From Cyanobacteria bacterium REEB459 (GTDB lineage Bacteria > Cyanobacteriota > Cyanobacteriia > Phormidesmidales > Phormidesmidaceae): a stretch of DNA of 64,000 nucleotides. The notes under the pieces were generated by a model. It made no database searches, was not told where the DNA came from, and was given only the letters and a program-made list of their open reading frames with translations. Position numbers and translations under genes: made by a program. Positions 45,538 to 54,300 of the stretch are shown here, piece by piece. The stretch lies in assembly GCA_018970085.1 (NCBI GenBank), contig JAGWXD010000007.1, forward strand, positions 1-64,000, read 5' to 3'. The first letter of the stretch is position 1, and each line of letters starts with the position of its first letter.

Positions 45538-47289
45538 ATGGCGCGATCGCAATTTCAAAAACTGGCTACTTACCTCAGTCCTCACTGGTCCACCGTGGCC
45601 TTGGGGGTCGGTGCCTTGCTGATGGTCAACCTGCTGGGGGTGTGGATTCCCCTGTTAATTCGAGACGGCATTGATGAGCTACAGGTAACCTTTAGTTATC
45701 AGCGGGTGATCTATTACGCCGCCATCGTACTGGTGCTGGCATCGATCATGTGGGTCATTCGCATGGTTTCCAGAATCAGCTTGTTTGGGGTAGGGCGCCA
45801 GGTGGAGTTTGATCTTAAGCAACGCATCTTTGAGCATTTGTTGCAGATGGAACCAGCCTACTTTAGCCGCAACACCCCCGGAGAATTGATTAGCCGCGCC
45901 ACCAGTGATGTAGATAATATCCGGCGGCTGGTGGGCTTTGCCATTCTCAGCTTAGCCAATACTTTATTTGCCTATGCCCTCACTGTACCGGTGATGATCA
46001 GCATTAACCTGCGGTTGACCTTTCTGGCCTTGATGGTCTACCCCCTGATGTTGATTCTGGTCCAGATGTTTAGCGATCGCCTGCGCCGGCAACAGCTGAA
46101 GGTACAGGAGCGCCTGGCAGACCTGTCGGACCTGGTGCAAGAGGATATGAGTGGCATTGCCCTAATTAAAATCTATGGCCAGGAGGTCAACGAAGCCCGG
46201 GCCTTTGATCAGCTTAACCAGCATCTGCTGCGGGCCAACCTGGCCCTGGCCAGTACCCGTAGTACCCTGTTTCCCCTCCTAGGAGGACTGGCCAGCATTA
46301 GTCTGCTGGTGGTTTTGGCCACCGGCGCTGGGGCGATCGCCGCTGGCTACCTGACCATTGGTGACTTTGTCGCCCTGCTCATTTACGTAGAGCGATTGGT
46401 GTTTCCGACCGCTTTGCTGGGTTTTACCATTACCGCCTACCAGCGAGGAGAAGTCAGTATTGATCGGGTGCAGGCGATTCTAGAGGCTGAACCGGCAATT
46501 GAAGATGATCCCACTGCCCTAGCCCTTCCCCGGGAGCAGGTAAAGGGCACAATCACCGCCCGCCACCTCACCTACACCTACCCTGGTCATCGGGTACCGG
46601 CCCTGGCTGGGGTAACCTTTACCATCCAGGCAGGGGAACGGGTAGCTATTGTGGGGCCGATTGGTTCAGGTAAGTCAACCCTGGCCAATGCCCTGCCGCG
46701 TCTACTAGAGGTGGAACCGGGGCAACTCTGGCTAGATGGCCTAGACATCACCCAGATCAAACTCCACGATCTGCGTCAGGCGATCGCCTACGTGCCTCAA
46801 GATAGCTTCCTCTTCAGCACCACCATCAATAACAACATTCGCTACGGCCTACCCCAGCTAGAACCAGTCAACGTCCACCATGCCGCTCACCAGGCCCAGA
46901 TCGACAGTGAAATTGAAAACTTTCCCCAACAATATGAAACCCTGGTAGGAGAGCGGGGTATTACCCTATCGGGGGGACAACGGCAGCGCACCGCCCTGGC
47001 CCGGGCCCTGGTGATCGATGCCCCCATTCTGGTGCTTGACGATGCCCTCTCCAGTGTCGACAACCGCACCGCTACAGCTATCTTAGATGCCCTATCTGCT
47101 GGCACCCAGCAAAAAACCGTGGTGTTTATCTCCCATCAAATGTCAGCGGCCGCCACCGCCGATCGCATCCTGGTCATGGACCAGGGGCAAATTGTCCAAA
47201 TCGGCACCCATGCCGAGCTTGTAGCCATCCCGGGCCTCTACCGGCAACTGTGGGACCAGCACCATCTGGAGGCGGTACTGGAGTCCTAG
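45538..47289 (+). CDS. ABC exporter, fused permease and ATPase
   Basis: A half-transporter of 583 residues of the MsbA/LmrA/MdlB type. Residues 1-310 hold six membrane helices with the coupling segment NTPGELISRATSDVDNIRRL. The ATPase has Walker A GPIGSGKST, the signature TLSGGQRQRTALARAL, Walker B APILVLDDALSSVD and the switch His in FISHQMSAAATADRI. It should export a lipid, peptide or drug as a homodimer or with a second half-transporter; the substrate is unknown. The Walker A is unusual only in having Ile for Asn. Downstream lies an insertion scar. Confidence 0.92.
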   Translation: MARSQFQKLATYLSPHWSTVALGVGALLMVNLLGVWIPLLIRDGIDELQVTFSYQRVIYYAAIVLVLASIMWVIRMVSRISLFGVGRQVEFDLKQRIFEHLLQMEPAYFSRNTPGELISRATSDVDNIRRLVGFAILSLANTLFAYALTVPVMISINLRLTFLALMVYPLMLILVQMFSDRLRRQQLKVQERLADLSDLVQEDMSGIALIKIYGQEVNEARAFDQLNQHLLRANLALASTRSTLFPLLGGLASISLLVVLATGAGAIAAGYLTIGDFVALLIYVERLVFPTALLGFTITAYQRGEVSIDRVQAILEAEPAIEDDPTALALPREQVKGTITARHLTYTYPGHRVPALAGVTFTIQAGERVAIVGPIGSGKSTLANALPRLLEVEPGQLWLDGLDITQIKLHDLRQAIAYVPQDSFLFSTTINNNIRYGLPQLEPVNVHHAAHQAQIDSEIENFPQQYETLVGERGITLSGGQRQRTALARALVIDAPILVLDDALSSVDNRTATAILDALSAGTQQKTVVFISHQMSAAATADRILVMDQGQIVQIGTHAELVAIPGLYRQLWDQHHLEAVLES

Positions 47290-47866
47290 GGGCAGATCAA
47301 AAGCGACGTCTATAATTAACTTGGCAATTAATTTGGCGTTCATATCGCAATTCCTGCATCAGTGCAGTGCAGCCGAGGCCCCAGAACAAGGGGCTTAAGC
47401 CCTTTGCCTGTCGTGGACTGATCTAAAAACCGCTGTCAATTGCGGTGTAACAGCCAGGGCTTTATCTGACCCTACGCCTCAAGGTGTGAGGAAACCGGTC
47501 GTGAGTTGGCCTTACCGCAGATTGATCGTCCTCAAGCCTGGGTCAAGTCCATTTATAAGGGTTTTCACCGCACCACCCTGAAGGAGCTTAATCAGATCAC
47601 CTTTGGCCAGAACCCCTGAGGCAGTATTGGGAACTACAAAAAGATATCGATGGGTAGCTGGGGTTTTATAATCAGGAGCGACCCACTCAAGAGGCGACTG
47701 CTAGGGCCAGCCAGCCATGCAACCATCTAGCCACGGCGAAACAGTTTGATCAACCCGTAGGCCCAAAGGATAACTATCAAACCGGGCCTGACGCCCTTCC
47801 ACCTGTCTGACATGGCCGATCTGTCAGGTCAGGTTTGACCCACTACATTTTTTTGGCATCTCGCCT
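47290..47866 (+). pseudogene. Intergenic region with decayed IS481-type transposase end
   Basis: A 577-base gap between the ABC exporter and egtD. From about 47515 to 47790 the plus strand still reads as the C-terminus of an IS481-type DDE transposase. One frame gives PQAWVKSIYKGFHRTTLKEL before a stop, and a shifted frame gives LQKDID, a stop, then LGFYNQERPTQ. The family has FHRT-L-E-F and YN-ERPHQG in these places. At least one frameshift and two stops inactivate it. The first 200 bases (47290-47500) hold no gene. The egtD promoter must lie in or after this scar. Confidence 0.6.
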
Positions 47867-48886
47867 ATGATCTCTACCCCACCCCTCTCTGCGGGACAAT
47901 TCTTTAATACATCGGATGGACGTTTTCAATCGGTCTACCTGGACTCCCCGCATTCTTTTAGCGGCCTGGAGGGACAGGACGTGATCGAGGGATTGACCCA
48001 AGCGCCCAAGGTATTGCCACCGAAATACTTTTACGACGATCGCGGTTCCCAACTATTTGAGCAGATCTGTGGCTTACCGGAGTACTACCCGACCCGGACC
48101 GAAGCCTGGATTTTACAGCACTATGCCCCGGAGATCGCCGAAATCACTGGCCCCTGCCAGCTAATTGAACTGGGCAGTGGCAGTTCCACCAAAACCCGGC
48201 TGCTGCTAGACGCCTACCAGGCCCAGGGCTATCCTCTCTATTACCAACCCATTGACGTAAGTGCGGGAATGCTAGCGGACAGCGCCGCCCAATTACTCAC
48301 CGACTACCCCACCCTGCAGGTGCAGGCCCTGGTGGGTACCTACGATCAGGCCCTAACCGCCTTGCCGCCGGCTTCTGCCCCTCGACTGCTGTTATTTCTA
48401 GGCAGCAGCCTGGGCAACTTTACCCCCCTGGAGTGCGACCAGTTTTTTGCTCAGGTCACCACCGTGCTGGAGCCGGGCGATTATTTTTTGTTAGGCATTG
48501 ACCTGCAAAAGGATAGGGCCATTCTGGAGGCGGCCTATAACGATCACCAGGGGGTGACGGCGGCCTTTAATGTGAATATGCTGGCCCATCTTAATTACCG
48601 CTTTGCCGGCAACTTTAACCTAGAGGCCTTTCACCACCAGGCTATTTATAACCCTGGTGACTGCCAGATTGAGATGTATTTGCACTGTCGGCAACCCCAG
48701 TCAGTGCGACTCAAAGCGCTGGATCTGAGTCTTGATCTAGCTAGGGGGGACAGCATCCGTACGGAGATTTCGCGTAAATTTAACCTGGAACACATGCAGG
48801 GGTACTTGCAAGCCCAGGGACTCTCTCCCTTACTAACCTGGGTTGATTCCCAGCACTGGTTTGGGATGATTCTTTGCCGCCTGTAG
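47867..48886 (+). CDS. egtD: L-histidine N-alpha-methyltransferase
   Basis: Methylates histidine three times with S-adenosylmethionine to give hercynine, the first step of ergothioneine synthesis. The 339-residue protein has the EgtD-family start PKYFYDDRGSQLFEQICGLP and EYYPTRTEAWIL, the SAM motif LIELGSGSSTKTRLLL, and FLGSSLGNFTPLECDQFF. The C-terminal part (IYNPGDCQIEMYLHCR) is also family-typical. It is followed after 64 bases by the sulfoxide synthase gene on the same strand, which strongly supports the pathway. Confidence 0.93.
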   Translation: MISTPPLSAGQFFNTSDGRFQSVYLDSPHSFSGLEGQDVIEGLTQAPKVLPPKYFYDDRGSQLFEQICGLPEYYPTRTEAWILQHYAPEIAEITGPCQLIELGSGSSTKTRLLLDAYQAQGYPLYYQPIDVSAGMLADSAAQLLTDYPTLQVQALVGTYDQALTALPPASAPRLLLFLGSSLGNFTPLECDQFFAQVTTVLEPGDYFLLGIDLQKDRAILEAAYNDHQGVTAAFNVNMLAHLNYRFAGNFNLEAFHHQAIYNPGDCQIEMYLHCRQPQSVRLKALDLSLDLARGDSIRTEISRKFNLEHMQGYLQAQGLSPLLTWVDSQHWFGMILCRL

Positions 48887-48950
48887 CCTGACTCATGGAA
48901 CTGACTTTAGGATCGCCTGCGGATAGTCCAGACCTGTCATCGGAGACATC

Positions 48951-50306
48951 ATGATCCAGACCACCCTGGCCCCGCCACTCCGCCTCGATCGCTGCGATCC
49001 TCATGCGCTCTTGGCCTATTACCAGCGAGCCTGGGCCCTGGAGGACCGGCTATGGCAAAGCCTGGTGGGGGATGAGCCCTTCTACCTCAATCCTGACCCC
49101 CTGCGCAATCTGCTGATTTTCTACCTGGGCCATACCGCGGTCTTTTACATCAACAAACTCCAGCGGGTGGGCCTCCTCCAGCAGGCTCTGCAACCAGCCT
49201 ATGAAGAGCTCTTTGCCGTGGGGGTTGACCCGGAAAAACCCGAGGACATTGCCGGCAAGGTCGCCCAACTGCGCCGCGCCCCCCTGCAGGGTGTCTGGGG
49301 CTATCGCCAAACCGTCTACCACAGCATCACCGATCTGATTTACCAGAGCGATTTCACCGCTCCCGTCACTCCTGGTCACCCCCTCTGGGCCCTGATCATG
49401 GCGATCGAGCATCAGTACATCCACATCGAAACCTCCTCCGTGCTGATTCGACAGTTGCCGGTGGCGATGGTCCGCCGCCCGGCCGATTGGGTGTACCTGC
49501 CGGGCAACGGTGAGGCGCGCCCCAACCCCCTGGTGGGGGTGCCAGCCGGGCCCGTGCGGCTGGGCAAACCCCAGGATGCCCCCAGCTACGGGTGGGATAT
49601 TGACTACGGCGATCTCCCCCTGCAGGTGGCCCCCTTTCGGATCAGTCAATACCAGATTACCAACGCAGAATTTCTCGCCTTTGTCCAGGCGGGGGGCTAC
49701 CAGACCCCCACCTACTGGTGCGCCGCCGCCTGGGGGTGGAAAACCCAGCCGGCCGTCACCCACCCCAAATTCTGGCTGGCGGATCCGCTAGCGCCGGGGG
49801 GCTATCGATACCGGGCCCTGTTTGATGAAATCCCCATGCCCTGGCAGTACCCGGTGGAGGTTAACTACCACGAGGCGGTGGCCTACTGTCGCTGGTACAA
49901 CGACGCTACCGGAGACTGCACCCGCCTGATGGGGGAGACGGAGTGGCAACGGGCGCTCTGGGGCGAGTCCCAACCGGTGACGGACTACAACCTGGACAGC
50001 CAGGTTGGCTCTCCCCACGCGGTGGGGTCCAGGCCCACCGCCCAAACCGCGATGGGCCTCTACGACCTGCGCGGCAATATCTGGGAGTGGCTGCGGGATC
50101 CCCTCACCCCCCTGCCCGGTTATCGGCCCCATCCCCTCTACGAAGACTACTCCGCCGGCTATTTTGATCAGCACCACCGCATGATGGCGGGCGGCTCCTG
50201 GATCACCTCTGGGGCCGGGGCCCTGCCCGACTATCGCAACTGGTTTCGGCCCAACTTCTATCAACACGCAGGCTTTCGCCTGGCGGCAGACTCTCCGCCC
50301 CCCTGA
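48951..50306 (+). CDS. egtB: EgtB/OvoA-type sulfoxide synthase, without methyltransferase domain
   Basis: A non-heme iron enzyme that links cysteine (or gamma-Glu-Cys) sulfur to the histidine ring with O2. The 451-residue protein has a DinB-like N-terminal half and an FGE-type C-terminal half. The three iron histidines are His61 in FYLGHTAVFYINKL and His154 and His158 in EHQYIHIETSS (HX3HXE). The FGE half ends at NWFRPNFYQHAGFRL. FYLGHTAVFYINKL and ETSSVLIRQLP are closer to OvoA than to actinobacterial EgtB. The C-terminal methyltransferase of OvoA is missing, and egtD lies directly upstream, so the substrate is probably hercynine and the product ergothioneine. Confidence 0.88.
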   Translation: MIQTTLAPPLRLDRCDPHALLAYYQRAWALEDRLWQSLVGDEPFYLNPDPLRNLLIFYLGHTAVFYINKLQRVGLLQQALQPAYEELFAVGVDPEKPEDIAGKVAQLRRAPLQGVWGYRQTVYHSITDLIYQSDFTAPVTPGHPLWALIMAIEHQYIHIETSSVLIRQLPVAMVRRPADWVYLPGNGEARPNPLVGVPAGPVRLGKPQDAPSYGWDIDYGDLPLQVAPFRISQYQITNAEFLAFVQAGGYQTPTYWCAAAWGWKTQPAVTHPKFWLADPLAPGGYRYRALFDEIPMPWQYPVEVNYHEAVAYCRWYNDATGDCTRLMGETEWQRALWGESQPVTDYNLDSQVGSPHAVGSRPTAQTAMGLYDLRGNIWEWLRDPLTPLPGYRPHPLYEDYSAGYFDQHHRMMAGGSWITSGAGALPDYRNWFRPNFYQHAGFRLAADSPPP

Positions 50307-50369
50307 CCCTAAGGGATCAGGCCCTGCTGACCCGACAGCACCATTTAACCTATAGCCTGGCTGTTTGCC

Positions 50370-51320
50370 CTAGCCCGACCCCGGAGCTGGCTTGGGAGTC
50401 AAGGTCAGGGACGGCAGATCCACCCCTAGGTTCTCGGGCACCTGGGGATGGACCCGTAAAATATACACCGCCTGTTCTGGTAGAGAAGCGGTGGTGTGGC
50501 TGGGGCTGAGGATGGGGTACCAATCCAGGGGGAAGCAGTCCCGGCTGTAAAGACTAAAGTAAAGGCGATGGGTCTGGAGTAGACCGGCGGGTAAATCCAG
50601 GGTGAGCCGTTCGCCCCGGTCTAAGGCACCGTAGAAAAAGTGGGTTTCGGGGTTGGGAACGGGCAGAAACACCCGCTTTACCCAAGCCTGGGGCAACCCC
50701 TGGCCCCAGCGCAGCAGGGGGTAGACGTAGAAGTTGAGGGCACTGTAAAGCCACCCCCGGCGGGCCGGGAGCTGGCGGTAGAACTGGTTAAAGTCCGGCG
50801 GGGCGTTAAGACTTTGGCTGGCCAGGGCTGGTTTGCCATCGACGCCAATGGCCGGTAACTGTACCGGGTCTCGCCAATTGTAGTGGCGCACCCCCACCAG
50901 GTAACGCCCGGCGGGCAGGGGAATGGTTACCTTGGTTTGATAGCGGGGGGTGGCCAGGGAACCGACGCTGGTTACCGTCTGATAACCCTGCAAGGTGTAG
51001 ACCACCGCAGTCCAACTGGGGGCCGATTGCCATAGGGACTCCAGATCTAGGCTGAGCTGGTGAGTAACGGTGAAGGGGCCAGCGATGGCAATTAGGGCAT
51101 GCAGGTTCCAGCGGGCCCGACTCATCACCCAAAGGAGCTTTAGGGGCGATCGCAGAAAGTCGGCATTGGTGACCTGCCACTCGGGTTGGGCCCGGCGATC
51201 GTTGGGATTGTAGTAGCGACTCACCAGGGTGAGAGTAGCCCTGACCAGCCTGGAAAACCCGAAGGAGAGTAGCCCCAGGGGTACCTCCCAGAGCAGGGTC
51301 AGCTTAGCCGGTAGGGCCAT
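50370..51320 (-). CDS. DUF6208-like protein of unknown function, olefin operon member
   Basis: A protein of 316 residues. It starts with a hydrophobic segment (LTLLWEVPLGLLSFGFSRLV) that may anchor it to a membrane; the rest is soluble and beta-rich (WTAVVYTLQGYQTVTSV, YLVGVRHYNWRDPVQLPAI, GALDRGERLTLDLPAGLL). The pattern fits what I recall of the cyanobacterial DUF6208 family; no function is known to me. Its ATG lies 17 bases inside the end of the polyketide synthase gene, so the two should be translated together. The position suggests a role in making, handling or exporting the alkene. There is no catalytic motif I can name. Confidence 0.7.
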   Translation of the reverse strand: MALPAKLTLLWEVPLGLLSFGFSRLVRATLTLVSRYYNPNDRRAQPEWQVTNADFLRSPLKLLWVMSRARWNLHALIAIAGPFTVTHQLSLDLESLWQSAPSWTAVVYTLQGYQTVTSVGSLATPRYQTKVTIPLPAGRYLVGVRHYNWRDPVQLPAIGVDGKPALASQSLNAPPDFNQFYRQLPARRGWLYSALNFYVYPLLRWGQGLPQAWVKRVFLPVPNPETHFFYGALDRGERLTLDLPAGLLQTHRLYFSLYSRDCFPLDWYPILSPSHTTASLPEQAVYILRVHPQVPENLGVDLPSLTLTPKPAPGSG

Positions 51321-54300
51321 GGGAACAGGTCTCCAGCATCATAGTTTGAATAATCCGGGCCAGGGCCAGGGGGGTTTCGGTGGGTAGGTCATGCCCCCCC
51401 GCCAGGGTCAGGGCTTGGGCCTGGGGCAGGTGGGTAGCTAGAAAGGCTAGATCCTCTGGTCGATTAAACTGGCTCTGCTGGCCTAATACCAGGGTGATGG
51501 GTAGGGTAATCTGGTCCAGCATCTGACCGTAGCTCTGGCGATCCAGCCAACCGGCCCCCAGGCTAAAGGGGGTGCGGGCCTGGAGACGTGGATCCCAGCG
51601 CCAGATCAGGCCCTGACCCTGGGGGGCAGGACAGGTGAGCCGTTCAGCTAGTTTCTCAGTTGCCAGGGTAGGGAGATGGGGTTTGAGGCTCTGGAGCCGC
51701 TGCACAGCGGCGGCCAGATTCTCCATTACCACCGGATTCACCGGAGTCGCCAGGTAATCCAGGTGGGTCACCAACTGGCTGGCGGTGGCGGGGGATGAGT
51801 CGGGAGCAGGCACCACCGGTTCCACCAGTACCAGGCCCCTAAACCGCTGGGGGCGCAGACTGGCCAACACGGCACTGAGTACGGCACCCATGGAATGGCC
51901 CACCAGTACCAGGGGGCGATCGCGGGCCAGTAGTTGACTCAACTGGTCGATGTCGGCGAGAAAATCCAGCAGTTGGTAGCCGCCGTCTGGCCCGGCATGG
52001 GCGGAACGACCATGGCCCCGGAGGTCGGGAGCGATCACATGGAAGCCCTGGGCCGCCAGGGAATCGGCGGTACCATCCCAACTGGCGCCCTGCTCTAGAA
52101 TGCCGTGCAGGCAGAGAATGGCCTCACCCTCCGCCGGTCCCCAGTGGCAGAGACAGGTATCTCGCCCCCGCAGGTGTAGACTCTCTTCCCGCAGGTTGGC
52201 CAGGGGCTGGTGGGTAGGGGCCGTATCGGGGCGATCGGAGGTTTCCTGGGGGAGGGGGTAGGCAAACTGGCGGGCGATCGCCTGGGTGCTAGAGGTTAGG
52301 GGCCGGGGTAACTGAAGAGTCTGCCACACCTGGGCCAGATTGACCTCGATGCGATCGCGCTGGCGAAAGTTAGGGTCATCCACCGCCAGGGACCTGGCCC
52401 GCACCCCATCGGTCATGCGCCGGCCTTCATAGGGGCTCAGCAGGGCGGCATTAAAGGGCAGTTCCAGGAAGGTGCAGAGGCGCTCCATCACTGCTTTAGG
52501 GTCGGCAACTAGATCTTCGTAGCGCATCACCTGATAACGACTGGAATCCACACCCTGCAAAAAGGTGGTAATGTTGCGGTTGCTGGTTTGCCACACCTGC
52601 TCCGCCAACCCGTAGGGATCGGCGCTAGTCAGATCAAAGATTTTGTGCATGCGATTGCGCACAAAGGAATCAATCACAGCGTAGGGGTGGCGCACTAGGT
52701 GAATGTACCTGGCTCCAGCAAAAATTTGCTCCGCCCGCTTCAAGGTCTCCAGGCTCAGGCTGTAGGTGGGCGATTTATCCACAAGGCACCGAGGAGCGGC
52801 GGTCTGCTGGAGCTTGCCGTAGACCTCTGCAATGGTCAGATGGTGCTGACTCCACTCTGACAGTAAGGTCTCCGCCTGGTCGGCGTCCAGGTGTAACAGT
52901 TCCATCACCGCTCGCTGTAATCCTTCCTGCAGGTAGCTGCTACCCAGAGCCTGTTGTTGGGCCTCCAGGGTATTGAAGGGCAGCAGGTGTAGTTCGGGCG
53001 GGCAGAACAGGTCAGGGTGGCCAGCTAGCATGACCCGCAGTAGGGTAGACCCTGAGCGAGGGGCAGACAGCAGAAAAATCATACTGTCGTTGCGCCGACT
53101 GGGGAGCGGATCTAAAGGAGCCAGGGCTTGCCAGGGGTGGGTAGGCAGGGTGTCGGCCCCCTCTGGGGGAGCCAGTTGCCCGGCGCCGGGCCGATCGGGC
53201 TGGAGGGATTCAACCCGGTGTTGGTCTGGGGGGAGAGTGGGCTCCAGCTCCCGGGCCAGGTATTGGGCCAGCTCTGCCAGGGTGGGGTGGGCCAGCACCT
53301 CTCGGGGATACAGTAGTAGTTGCAGGTCCTGTTTGCACAGGGCCAGTAAGTCCATGGTCATCAGGGAATCCAGACCCAGTTCCAGCAGGGGCCGATCCAT
53401 TGGTAAGGGGGTTTGGCTACCCATTACCTCCCCTACCTGGGTTTGCAGATACTGCTCCAGGGCCTGGATTCGCTCTCCCTCTGGCAGGGCCACCAGGCGC
53501 TGGCGGATGGGGGGTGGCTCGGTCCCCAAGCTGGTTAGGGCCGCCTCAGCCGATGGCTCTGGCCCCGTCGCCACCAGACTGAACACCGGCGGCAGAGTGG
53601 GCAGGTAGCGCTGTAGTCGGGACCAATCCAGGCTGGCGATGCCCACCTGGGAATAGGTCGGGGGAGTAGACAACAGTGTCCCTAACCAGGCCAGACCCTG
53701 GGCCGCTGGCATCAAGGCCATTCCTCGCTGCTGCCAGGCGATTTCAGACTGGGCCTGGGCGACCGCCATCCCCGCCCCCTGCCAGGCACCCCAACTGATG
53801 CTGAGGGCCGGTAGGTGCTGTTGCGATCGCCACTGGGCTAACCCATCTAAGCCCGCATTGCTGGCACTGTAATTACCCTGGCCCGGAGACCCCAAAAGGC
53901 CCGCCATGGAGGAAAACAAGACAAACCAATCCAGATCCAGGGACTGGGTAAGCTGGTGAAGATGCCAGGCCCCCAGCAGTTTAGGCGATAGGACTGCCTC
54001 AAAAGCCGCGGGGGTTTGACCAACCAGAAACCCATCCGCCAGCACCCCGGCGGCGTGAAAAATCCCCTTCAGGGGCGGGCCTTGGGTCTGGAGGCGAGCC
54101 AGCACAGCGGCCAGGGCACTACTGTCTGCCACATCCACAGCTTCTACAACAACCCTGGCCCCCCGGTCAGCTAGGACTGTCAACAGGGATTCCAGGTCGG
54201 TGGATGGGCCCCGTCGACTGAGGAGCACCAGATGACGAGCCCCCTGGTCAACCAACCAGCGGGCCAGTTGCTGGCCCAGGGCGCCGCTGCCGCCGGTAAT

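Noticed and set aside
49050-49763. 237-codon minus-strand frame opposite the sulfoxide synthase gene
   Set aside because: It is antisense to a well-supported gene, Gly/Val/His-rich, and has no family match.
52973-53608. 211-codon plus-strand frame opposite the polyketide synthase
   Set aside because: Ser/Arg/Gly-rich shadow of a GC-rich coding region with no motif.
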